NCBI GenBank assembly: GCA_031254255.1
Contig: JAIRUT010000077.1
Span: 1 to 6,572 of the forward strand
Origin: Coriobacteriales bacterium
GTDB lineage: Bacteria > Actinomycetota > Coriobacteriia > Coriobacteriales > UBA8131
Direction: 5' to 3'
DNA: 6,572 nt
Below are positions 1-5,368 of the stretch, piece by piece (within the stretch, counting starts at the first letter, position 1; every line of letters starts with the position of its first letter). Both the position numbers and the translations under genes were made by a program. A model generated the notes under the pieces. It was given only the letters and a program-made list of their open reading frames with translations. It was not told the DNA's origin and made no database searches.

Positions 1-2
1 GC

Positions 3-563
3 TGCGCACTGGTGATCATGGAGCCTTTGCGCGGAGGCAATCTGGCGAATCCGACGGCAACGGTCCAGTCCATCTATGACGATTTCCCGGTCAAGCGTTC
101 GGCGATTGATTGGGCATTCAGGCATCTGATCGACTATCCACAGGTCTCCACGATTCTCAGCGGAATGACCACACTGGAACAGCTAAAAGAAAACATCGAG
201 ATCTTCAGTCAGCCGGATGCCCTGCCAGGCTGCCTGACAGCCGCTGAACATGACTTGTTACAACAGGTCAAGCTGGCCTACGAGTCAGTGGGGGGTGTCC
301 CCTGCACGGGCTGCGATTACTGTATGCCCTGTCCTAACGGTTTGAATATTCCACGTACCTTTTCACTCTATAACGATGGAGTGCGATTTGGGGATTTTGA
401 ACTCTCCAAACGGAGCTACTGGTTTACTGCGCGCATGGGTATTGGCCTTGAGGCTGACAAATGCACAGAATGTGGTGAATGCGAAAAGAAGTGCCCCCAA
501 GGCATTGAAATCATCAAAGAGCTGAAGACCGCGCATCAGGCCCTGTCGGGCTGGGTGGAATAG
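3..563 (+). CDS. Aldo/keto reductase with C-terminal 2x[4Fe-4S] domain (5' truncated)
   Basis: The reading frame is open to the window edge, so the N-terminal part of the TIM barrel, including the catalytic Tyr/Lys/His region, lies outside. The visible part begins with CALVIMEPLRGGNLA, typical of barrel strand 7 in aldo/keto reductases, followed by a helix region (WAFRHLIDYPQVSTILSGM) that matches the NADP-binding C-terminal barrel section. After it come two cysteine clusters: CTGCDYCMPCP (from base 303) and CTECGECEKKCP (from base 462), the second being a classic CxxCxxCxxxCP ferredoxin motif. This barrel plus ferredoxin-tail architecture is known from a predicted oxidoreductase family (COG1453 type) common in anaerobes; substrates are mostly unknown. 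The protein is probably cytoplasmic and passes electrons between NAD(P)H or a substrate and iron-sulfur centres. A GTG at 12 and an ATG at 18 fall inside the conserved fold and are unlikely starts. The gene ends at TAG 561-563. Confidence 0.9.
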   Translation, partial: CALVIMEPLRGGNLANPTATVQSIYDDFPVKRSAIDWAFRHLIDYPQVSTILSGMTTLEQLKENIEIFSQPDALPGCLTAAEHDLLQQVKLAYESVGGVPCTGCDYCMPCPNGLNIPRTFSLYNDGVRFGDFELSKRSYWFTARMGIGLEADKCTECGECEKKCPQGIEIIKELKTAHQALSGWVE

Positions 564-567
564 ATAC

Positions 568-589
568 TGTGTGGGAGATGTGTGGGAGA
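568..589. repeat. Perfect 11-bp tandem duplication
   Basis: The unit TGTGTGGGAGA occurs twice, back to back (568-578 and 579-589), five bases after the stop codon of the aldo/keto reductase. It is a short slippage-type repeat with no evident function. The following spacer up to 660 has no good terminator: the best hairpin (around 643-659) is weak and lacks a T-run. Confidence 0.7.
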
Positions 590-670
590 GGAGGGCGACC
601 CTTGTGATCTCCGCAAAGCTGGGAAACATGGCCGCTTATCCAGATGAAGGGCTTCGATCATCAATAAGCA

Positions 671-709
671 TTGCGTATATATTCGATTATTATTTAGTAT
701 GCCTAATAT
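671..709 (+). promoter_or_regulatory. Possible promoter of the lipoprotein gene
   Basis: Bases 661-730 are clearly more AT-rich than the flanking sequence. A weak sigma-A-like pair is TTGCGT (671-676) and TAGTAT (695-700) with an 18-base spacer; TAATAT (704-709) is an alternative -10 element but lacks a good -35 at the right distance. The assignment rests on position and composition more than on consensus match. Confidence 0.3.
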
Positions 710-741
710 TCTGACATCAATAATCGAAAAAAGGAGCTTTG

Positions 742-1224
742 ATGAAAGTACGGAAAGCTGGATTAGCGATGGTTTTGGCAATTGCAGTAATAGCAGGATT
801 AATGGCTTGCAATAACTCAGCAGCCAACAATAACTCCACTGGCACAAACCCAAGCACCCAAACTAAAAAAATTGAACTGTCGCGAAGGTGGACTGTTGTG
901 GGTGAATTGGAGGGAAACTTCAGTGGCATTGCAGGGGCAAAAGAAAGTGACCCGTTTACACTCAATGGCGGCAAAGTCAGAATAACTGTCACCCAAACAG
1001 CTATCTCCACAGGGGGCAATGGGCTTATTTACATCATTCCTGTTGGTGAGACCATATCGGAAGATGCCAACGGAAACCTTGACGCCAAAGTTCAGGACAT
1101 GACTGCTATTGGCGACGCATCTGAAAAGCAGGAGACCATTGACAAAGAAGCTGGACAGTACTTTATTTACTTCAACACAGTAGGTCTTTCAGATTTCAAG
1201 ATCGTCATTGAAGAGCTCAAATGA
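742..1224 (+). CDS. Small predicted lipoprotein, function unknown
   Basis: Encodes 160 residues. The ATG at 742 is preceded by a textbook AAGGAG (731-736) with 5 bases between; the in-frame TTG at 739 is too close to that site. Residues 1-23 form a lipoprotein signal peptide: KVRK n-region, hydrophobic stretch LAMVLAIAVIAG, and lipobox LMAC with the lipidated Cys at residue 23. An Asn/Ser/Thr-rich linker follows (about 24-42), typical of surface lipoproteins, then a domain of about 115 residues rich in predicted beta strands (WTVVGELEG, FTLNGGKVRITVTQT, QYFIYFNTV, FKIVIEEL). The pattern of a polar loop, F-x-L-x-G-G-K-x-R-I and alternating hydrophobics suggests a small beta-sandwich facing outside the membrane. 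I do not recognise a characterised family. The gene stands alone on the + strand, convergent with the next gene, and is probably a monocistron. Confidence 0.85.
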   Translation: MKVRKAGLAMVLAIAVIAGLMACNNSAANNNSTGTNPSTQTKKIELSRRWTVVGELEGNFSGIAGAKESDPFTLNGGKVRITVTQTAISTGGNGLIYIIPVGETISEDANGNLDAKVQDMTAIGDASEKQETIDKEAGQYFIYFNTVGLSDFKIVIEELK

Positions 1225-1264
1225 TAATCCAATAATTGAGATGATTCGTTGGCCTTCATGGGCA

Positions 1265-1290
1265 CTTTAGTTCATGGCTTAAAACTAAAG
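1265..1290. terminator. Perfect 8-bp inverted repeat in convergent spacer
   Basis: CTTTAGTT (1265-1272) and AACTAAAG (1283-1290) are exact inverse complements around a 10-base loop. The stem is AT-rich and lies about 40 bases after the stop of the lipoprotein gene. It could help end + strand transcription but has no T-run behind it on that strand. Its right arm touches the GC-rich hairpin that starts at 1290. Confidence 0.4.
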
Positions 1291-1318
1291 GCGGAAGCGA
1301 TGTGATGTCGTCTCCGCC
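1281..1318 (-). terminator. Probable rho-independent terminator, minus strand
   Basis: GGCGGA (1290-1295) pairs with TCCGCC (1313-1318), and the stem continues inward after one A-C mismatch with a G-U pair and CGA/TCG, leaving a 7-base loop TGTGATG. On the minus strand the stem is followed by TTTAGTTTT (complement of 1281-1289), a fair U-rich tail. It lies about 60 bases past the stop of the minus-strand repeat-protein gene and most likely ends that transcript. Confidence 0.6.
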
Positions 1319-1336
1319 CTGTTCTTGTTGCTTGAT

Positions 1337-1354
1337 GGCGGCCAGCTGTCCGCC
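1337..1354. other. Second GC-rich stem-loop in convergent spacer
   Basis: GGCGG (1337-1341) pairs with CCGCC (1350-1354) around the loop CCAGCTGT. It lies 27 bases after the stop of the minus-strand gene and may work with the neighbouring terminator or protect the 3' end of the mRNA. There is no T-run next to it on either strand. Confidence 0.4.
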
Positions 1355-1380
1355 GCTGAAATCTGGTTTAAGTGTGTGTC

Positions 1381-1827
1381 TCAGTGATGCTCGCTACTGT
1401 TATCGTGTCCCGATTTTTGGTGATGAGCGTTGCTCTGACCCGTGGTTTTTCCGGTGTTCTGGTTTCCGGTAGAACCGTGATTGGCATGATAGTTGTCACA
1501 GATGCCGTCACCGTTGCCGTCCGCGTAACCGCCTCCGTTGCAGGTGCCGCTAGCGTAGTTGTCACAGATGCCGTCGCCGTTATTGTCAACGTAGCACTTG
1601 CTGGTGCTCAAACTGGCAGTCGCACCCTGAGCAGTGTCGTTGGTGTAGTTGTCACAAATGCCGTCGCCGTTGTTATCCACAAACCCGCCGGACACTGCAT
1701 TCGCAATTTTGCCCGTTCCGGCTGCACCGTTGCTCCCGCTATGCAGGACAGCAGCCATTGCGATGCTCGGAACCGCCAACGCCAATATAACAACAATGGG
1801 GATGATTATCTTCAAATACTTTTTCAA
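1381..1827 (-). CDS. Secreted protein with three DNNGDGICDNY calcium-loop-like repeats
   Basis: Encodes 148 residues from a TTG start at 1827, chosen because GAGGAG lies 5 bases upstream and the product then opens with a textbook signal peptide: MKKYLK, hydrophobic IIIPIVVILALAV, and cleavage site AMA|A after residue 25. The same frame is open upstream to an ATG at 1908 and a GTG at 1917 (178 residues), but the ATG has no ribosome site and these starts would put 27 to 30 polar residues before the hydrophobic segment. The mature part has three 13-residue repeats at about 49-61, 79-91 and 101-113, [FY][VA]D[NG]NGDGICDNY. Their D-x-N-x-D-G spacing resembles calcium loops of dockerins and thrombospondin type 3 repeats, and each has one Cys; the mature protein has five Cys in all. 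The tail is Gly/Asn/Ser-rich and His-rich (six His in the last 18 residues). Calcium or other metal binding at the surface is inferred, not shown. No known enzyme domain is seen. Confidence 0.8.
   Translation of the reverse strand: MKKYLKIIIPIVVILALAVPSIAMAAVLHSGSNGAAGTGKIANAVSGGFVDNNGDGICDNYTNDTAQGATASLSTSKCYVDNNGDGICDNYASGTCNGGGYADGNGDGICDNYHANHGSTGNQNTGKTTGQSNAHHQKSGHDNSSEHH
1489..1683 (-). repeat. Three dispersed 39-bp coding repeats
   Basis: Copies lie at 1645-1683, 1555-1593 and 1489-1527 and encode the three DNNGDGICDNY-type units. The DNA is almost as conserved as the protein: the core reading GTTGTCACARATGCCGTC on the + strand is nearly identical in all three. That points to recent duplication or gene conversion. 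The spacers differ in length (51 and 27 bases) and sequence. Confidence 0.85.
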
Positions 1828-1838
1828 AGCTTTCTCCT
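1828..1838 (-). promoter_or_regulatory. Ribosome binding site deciding a TTG start
   Basis: On the minus strand GAGGAG (1833-1838) is followed by AAAGC and then TTG (1827-1825). Just upstream, about 1844-1873, a nested hairpin can form: CAACC pairs with GGTTG, and GCCA pairs with TGGC inside it. This could affect access to the site. I found no match to a riboswitch class known to me. Confidence 0.6.
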
Positions 1839-1958
1839 CTCGCGCAACCTTACCGCCACTTAATGGCTGGTTGTCAGTAGCTGATATCTGAATTGCTTGC
1901 TTCTTCATAGATAACACGATTGGGCGCCCTGAATCCTTGCAGAAATCTTAGAAATTTT

Positions 1959-2031
1959 ATTGTTTTGCAGCTCAACCCCTGGAACCAGTTCGTTTTCACT
2001 TCTTTTGCAGTTCGACCTCTGGAGTCAGCTC
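1959..2031 (-). repeat. Imperfect 40-bp-period duplication of the marR 3' end
   Basis: The last 33 coding bases before the marR stop (1999-2031) recur at 1959-1991 with 25 of 33 identities. In the best frames they read ELTPEVELQKK and ELVPGVELQNN. Most of the differences are at third codon positions. The 40-base offset puts the second copy out of frame and after the stop codon, so it is not translated as part of this gene. Confidence 0.7.
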
Positions 2032-2451
2032 GTCGTTTATGATCTCCAGAACATGTTTGAAGATGCTGATCTCTTCGGGTGAGCAGGTTTTGGATACACG
2101 CTGGATTACTGTGTTTGTGTAGCTAGTGTGTAGATTTTTATATTCAAAGAAGCGGTCCGTGAGAAACAGGTATGACTCTCGGCGGTCTTCTTCGGAACGC
2201 TCTTTGCGCAGATAGCCCTTCTTTTCCAGATTCTGAACCTTATAAGTAGCGTTGGCTACGGAGATGTTCAGGAATTTGGCGAATTCTGAGACAGTCGGTG
2301 TGCCCAGAGCGTCGATGGCCTCCACACAGAAGGTTTCCGAAGTTGAAAGTGTTGCCTCCCGGGACTGCAACCGTTGGAAGACACGCTTATAGAACTGCAG
2401 CTTGAACTTCAGATAGACGCTGTTGAGTATTTCCTCTAAAGTCTGAGCCAT
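1996..2451 (-). CDS. MarR-family transcriptional regulator of the fab operon
   Basis: Encodes 151 residues. The ATG at 2451 has GAGG 8 bases upstream. The frame runs open to 2601 only because the 21-bp repeats in the fabZ tail lack stops; the residues it would add are Arg/Ala repeats unlike any MarR protein. An N-terminal dimerisation helix (about 5-30) is followed by a winged helix-turn-helix: TVSEFAKFLNISVANATYK (53-71) with recognition helix, then the wing with the family hallmark EEDRRESYLFLT (87-98), then C-terminal dimerisation helices (100-142). MarR proteins such as FabT control fab operons in low-GC Gram-positives, binding DNA in response to acyl-ACP. A like role is inferred here from position: it is the last gene, 10 bases after fabZ. 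FabT is usually encoded at the front of its operon, so orthology is not certain. The operator is presumably upstream of the window. Confidence 0.9.
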   Translation of the reverse strand: MAQTLEEILNSVYLKFKLQFYKRVFQRLQSREATLSTSETFCVEAIDALGTPTVSEFAKFLNISVANATYKVQNLEKKGYLRKERSEEDRRESYLFLTDRFFEYKNLHTSYTNTVIQRVSKTCSPEEISIFKHVLEIINDELTPEVELQKK

Positions 2452-2461
2452 AATTTCTGCC

Positions 2462-3055
2462 TCAATTCCCTGCTCTCTCTTCTTTTTCAGCTCCCTCGCC
2501 TGTTGCATCACCGGCCTTGCCCGTTGCATCGCCAGCCTCGCCCGTTGCACCGCCAGCCATATCCACTCCGCCAGCCTTGCCCGCTGCGCCAATCGCCACA
2601 TCGTCAGAAACCCCAGCGGCGGTGCCCTCCGGCAGCATGAAGGAAATTTCAGCCTTGCAGGCCACCTTTCCAGCTACCTTGGCAACTGCCTCGCCTTGGC
2701 CGACAGGGCCCCAGCGCTTGGTCAGGCGACATTCCAACTCCAGCACATCACCAGGTACCACAACCTGCTTGAAGCGAGCGTTCTTGACTCCGCCGAACAG
2801 GGCTATACGCCCCTCGTTACCAGGTTCGCTGAGCAGGGCTATCGCTCCAGTCTGCGCTAGTGCCTCGAGGATCAGAACCCCCGGCATCACCGCCTGCTCG
2901 GGAAAATGCCCCTGAAAGAAGGGCTCGTTGGCTGTCACGCATTTGACAGCTCGCGCCCACACGCCGGACTCGAAATCGATCACCCGATCGATCAACAGGA
3001 AGGGGTAGCGGTGGGGCAGGATCTGTTTGATTTGTTCAATATCAAGCTGTGGCAT
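2462..3055 (-). CDS. fabZ: 3-hydroxyacyl-ACP dehydratase FabZ with long low-complexity C-terminal tail
   Basis: Cytoplasmic hot-dog-fold enzyme that dehydrates 3-hydroxyacyl-ACP to trans-2-enoyl-ACP. Encodes 197 residues from ATG 3055, which has GGAG 10 bases upstream; the longer open frame to 3151 adds sequence unlike the family. The fold is complete in residues 1-142: LPHRYPFLLIDRV (13-25), NEPFFQGHFP with catalytic His50, MPGVLILEALAQ with catalytic Glu64 (the 14-residue spacing matches E. coli His54/Glu68), ARFKQVVVPGD (93-103) and the closing strand ACKAEISFML. FabZ proteins normally end here, at about 140-150 residues. This one continues for about 55 residues of Gly/Ala/Asp/Glu/Lys with three heptads GGATGEA, GDATGKA, GDATGEG (168-188), expected to be disordered and acidic. 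It sits between fabF and marR, so it belongs to the elongation operon. No fabA-type isomerase signature is seen. Confidence 0.95.
   Translation of the reverse strand: MPQLDIEQIKQILPHRYPFLLIDRVIDFESGVWARAVKCVTANEPFFQGHFPEQAVMPGVLILEALAQTGAIALLSEPGNEGRIALFGGVKNARFKQVVVPGDVLELECRLTKRWGPVGQGEAVAKVAGKVACKAEISFMLPEGTAAGVSDDVAIGAAGKAGGVDMAGGATGEAGDATGKAGDATGEGAEKEERAGN
2492..2554 (-). repeat. 21-bp minisatellite coding for heptads in the FabZ tail
   Basis: About three 21-bp units lie in tandem; on the + strand the cores are TGTTGCATCACCGGCCTTGC, CCGTTGCATCGCCAGCCTCG and CCGTTGCACCGCCAGCC. A further partial match, CCGCCAGCCTTGCCCGCTGC, lies at about 2569-2588. A period divisible by three keeps the fabZ frame and also leaves the other frames open, which explains the spurious upstream extension of the marR frame. 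Confidence 0.75.
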
Positions 3056-3097
3056 GGCTTTTTTTCTCCATAATCTCAATAGAACCGGTATCACAGT

Positions 3098-3125
3098 GCG
3101 TAGACAGGGCGCGTAGACAGCGCCC
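3098..3125 (-). other. Stem-loop and 10-bp direct repeat in the fabF-fabZ spacer
   Basis: GGGCGC (3107-3112) and GCGCCC (3120-3125) form a perfect 6-bp stem with loop GTAGACA. The decamer GCGTAGACAG is also repeated directly (3098-3107 and 3111-3120). There is no U-run after the stem on the minus strand, so it is unlikely to be a strong terminator; an mRNA processing or stability element is possible. The rest of the 138-base spacer (3056-3193) shows no gene. Confidence 0.5.
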
Positions 3126-3193
3126 ATCACTTGGCTATCGCCTGCAAGCAAGCTGTTGCCCTAAGTCTCCGAGCACCTGGCCTTGCCTTTCTG

Positions 3194-4423
3194 TCAGCCG
3201 CACCGAACAATGGCCAACGTGGCGTTATGACCGCCGAATCCGAAGGAGTTGGAAAGTGTCGACTGCACGGCAGCGCTCCTTCCCTCGTTCGGCACGACAT
3301 CCAAGTCGCATTCCGGATCGGGCACACGATAGTTGATGGTTGGTGGAATGAAGCTATCGTGAATAGCCATTGCGCAGACCATCGCCTCGACAGCTCCAGC
3401 GGCACCTAGAAGATGGCCGGTCATGGATTTTGTCGAGCTGACCGCCAGCTCCGCATCTTCTCCAAACACTTTGTGCACGGCCATGGCCTCGCTCTTGTCG
3501 TTCAAGGGTGTCGAAGTTCCGTGAGCATTGATGTAACCAATTTCGTAAGCACTGAGCTCAGCATCCTGAAGCGCACGCATCATGGCGCCGACGGCCCCGG
3601 TACCATCCGGCTCGGGAGCCGTGATGTGATAAGCATCACAGGTGGCACCGAAACCAGCCACCTCCGCATAAATGCGGGCACCACGGGCCTTAGCATGCTC
3701 GTATTCTTCCAAGACCAACATGCCAGCACCTTCTCCCATCACAAAACCTGAGCGCTCAGCATCAAAGGGGATTGAGGCCCTATCGGGATCTTCACCCAGA
3801 TGGAGGGCTTGCATCGATGTGAAGCCGCCCATGGCCATCGGGATGATCGTCGCCTCGCAACCACCGCAAACCGCAGCATCAGCGTAATCATGGCGAATAT
3901 GCCGCAGCGCCTCGCCAATCGCGTGAGCAGAAGATGCGCAAGCCGTGACCAAGCAGCTGCAATCACCCTTCAGGCCTTGCTCAATGGCGATCCGGCCAGC
4001 TGCCATATTGGCAATTGTCATGGGAATATAGAAAGGGGAAACCTTGTCAAAACCGCGCTTGATACCTCGTTCATATTCGCGAACCGTGCTGGACAGGCCG
4101 CCGATTCCGCTGGAAACAATGGTGTCAACCCGGGTCATGTCGGTATTTTCGGCAGAAAGACCGCTGTCAGTCAGCGCCTCGCGGGCCGCAATCATGGCCA
4201 ATTGGGTGAAGCGGTCCGTCTTTCTCTGGTCGGATGCTGACAGCTCTGTGCTGACATCCATCTTCAGCTCGGCAGCTAAACAGGCAGCCATCTGGCTTGT
4301 GTCATAGGCGGTAATCTGAGCAATCCCGCAAACACCCTGTTTCATGGCATCCCAAGTTTGCCTGGCCGTCAGGCCGACCGGCGTCAAGGCTCCGATGCCA
4401 GTGATCACGACACGTCGTTTCAT
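3194..4423 (-). CDS. fabF: 3-oxoacyl-ACP synthase II (FabF, KAS II)
   Basis: Elongating condensing enzyme: it joins malonyl-ACP to a growing acyl chain with loss of CO2. Encodes 409 residues, the usual FabF length. The ATG at 4423 follows GAGGA by 5 bases and gives MKRRVVITGIGALTPVG, the canonical N-terminus; a TTG at 4456 would add 11 atypical residues. The thiolase-fold catalytic set is complete: nucleophile Cys162 in VTACASSAHA, His301 in INAHGTSTPLND, Lys332 and His337 in STKSMTGHLLGAAGA, and the C-terminal loop NSFGFGGHN (392-400) that gates the active site in KAS I/II. The Cys-His-His set separates it from FabH (Cys-His-Asn). It lies 66 bases after fabG and 138 bases before fabZ on one presumed transcript. 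Nothing in the protein is unusual. Confidence 0.97.
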   Translation of the reverse strand: MKRRVVITGIGALTPVGLTARQTWDAMKQGVCGIAQITAYDTSQMAACLAAELKMDVSTELSASDQRKTDRFTQLAMIAAREALTDSGLSAENTDMTRVDTIVSSGIGGLSSTVREYERGIKRGFDKVSPFYIPMTIANMAAGRIAIEQGLKGDCSCLVTACASSAHAIGEALRHIRHDYADAAVCGGCEATIIPMAMGGFTSMQALHLGEDPDRASIPFDAERSGFVMGEGAGMLVLEEYEHAKARGARIYAEVAGFGATCDAYHITAPEPDGTGAVGAMMRALQDAELSAYEIGYINAHGTSTPLNDKSEAMAVHKVFGEDAELAVSSTKSMTGHLLGAAGAVEAMVCAMAIHDSFIPPTINYRVPDPECDLDVVPNEGRSAAVQSTLSNSFGFGGHNATLAIVRCG

Positions 4424-4489
4424 GTGTGTCCTCACTCTCCGTTCCTTAAAACTCAAAACTCAGCTTAATCTCTCCGGTACGTCTAAGCA

Positions 4490-5368
4490 TCAAAGCGCCA
4501 TACCGCCATCGACTGCGATGACTTGGCCGGTTATATAGGCCGCCTCGTCGCTGGTCAGAAAGGCGACAAGACGGGCGACGTCTTCCGTGCTGCCCAGACG
4601 CGGTATGGCCATGCTGTTGATCAGGGCGGATCTGGCCTCTTCGCCCAAAGCGTCGGTCATGTCAGTTTCAATGAAACCGGGGGCCACGGCGTTGGCCGTT
4701 ATATTGCGTGGCCCAAGCTCTTTGGCCAAGGCCTTAGTCAGACCGATCACCCCGGCCTTGCTGGCCGCATAGTTTGTTTGCCCGGCGTTACCTGCCAGGC
4801 CAACAACACTGGAAATGCTCACGATCCGTCCGTAGCGCTTCTTGACCATGGCTCTGGAAACCAGCTTGCTGAAGATAAAGGCGGCACGCAGGTTGACATC
4901 TAGCACGGTGTCGAAATCCTCAACGCTCATACGCATTATCAGGTTGTCACGAGTGATGCCGGCGTTGTTCACAAGGATGTCCGGTGCTCCCAGGGCCTCG
5001 ACAGTACTTTGATGGATCTGCTCGCAGTCTGCTTGTTCGGCCACATTGCCACCGATCGTAATGAAGCGGCAGTTCGGAAAGCCAGCTGCCTGAGCAGCTT
5101 GCTGGCAAAGTGTAGCAGTATGTGCGGCCTCGTCAGCATTGCGGGCGAAATTGATGGCCACATCAATGCCACGACTGGCCAATGCGATGCTGATCGCCCG
5201 GCCGATACCACGGCTACCACCGGTAACGAGCGCGACCCGCGGATCGGACTGAGAGGTGGTGTTGGGCTGGGGCCTGGCGACCGCTTGCTGGGTAACCTTG
5301 AGTTGAGGCGTGCTTGGCTGTGGGGTGCCAGTCTGCGGAATGCTGCTGCTACTGGTATCCGTACTCAT
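4490..5368 (-). CDS. fabG: 3-oxoacyl-ACP reductase FabG with N-terminal low-complexity extension
   Basis: Cytoplasmic short-chain dehydrogenase that reduces 3-oxoacyl-ACP with NADPH. Encodes 292 residues against about 245 for typical FabG. The core starts near residue 44 and is complete: TGGSRGIG (49-56) for the cofactor, NNAG (134-137), Asn159, Ser187 in ISSVVG, Tyr200 and Lys204 in NYAASKAG, and PGFIETDMT (230-238). The spacings Asn159-Tyr200 and Ser187-Tyr200 equal those of E. coli FabG. Residues 1-43 are Ser/Thr/Pro/Gln-rich and probably disordered. The start is well fixed: the ATG overlaps the fabK stop as ATGA (5365-5368), and no in-frame ATG, GTG or TTG seen in the extension offers a shorter start before the Rossmann motif. 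The overlap implies translational coupling to fabK, with AAGGA about 11 bases upstream. Confidence 0.96.
   Translation of the reverse strand: MSTDTSSSSIPQTGTPQPSTPQLKVTQQAVARPQPNTTSQSDPRVALVTGGSRGIGRAISIALASRGIDVAINFARNADEAAHTATLCQQAAQAAGFPNCRFITIGGNVAEQADCEQIHQSTVEALGAPDILVNNAGITRDNLIMRMSVEDFDTVLDVNLRAAFIFSKLVSRAMVKKRYGRIVSISSVVGLAGNAGQTNYAASKAGVIGLTKALAKELGPRNITANAVAPGFIETDMTDALGEEARSALINSMAIPRLGSTEDVARLVAFLTSDEAAYITGQVIAVDGGMAL

Noticed and set aside
1489..1683. CRISPR-like array from three similar 39-bp units.
   Set aside because: The units are in frame, encode a conserved peptide motif, and have unequal spacers of 51 and 27 bases. There are no cas genes.
1372..1863. Plus-strand 163-codon frame opposite the repeat protein.
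   Set aside because: It is Val/Ala-rich, a shadow of the minus-strand repeats, and has no ribosome site. The minus strand has a signal peptide and ordered motif repeats.
1828..1917. Riboswitch upstream of the repeat-protein gene.
   Set aside because: A nested hairpin can form, but no conserved core of a riboswitch class that I know (such as c-di-GMP, SAM, cobalamin, TPP) can be recognised.
2452..2601. Longer MarR protein starting at 2601 with an Arg/Ala-rich N-terminus.
   Set aside because: The extension overlaps the fabZ tail and is open only because the 21-bp repeats lack stops in this frame. The ATG at 2451 has a ribosome site and gives a standard MarR N-terminus.
3056..3151. Longer FabZ starting at 3151.
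   Set aside because: The added residues do not resemble FabZ, overlap the intergenic hairpin, and the ATG at 3055 has its own GGAG site and canonical MPQLDIEQIKQILPHR start.
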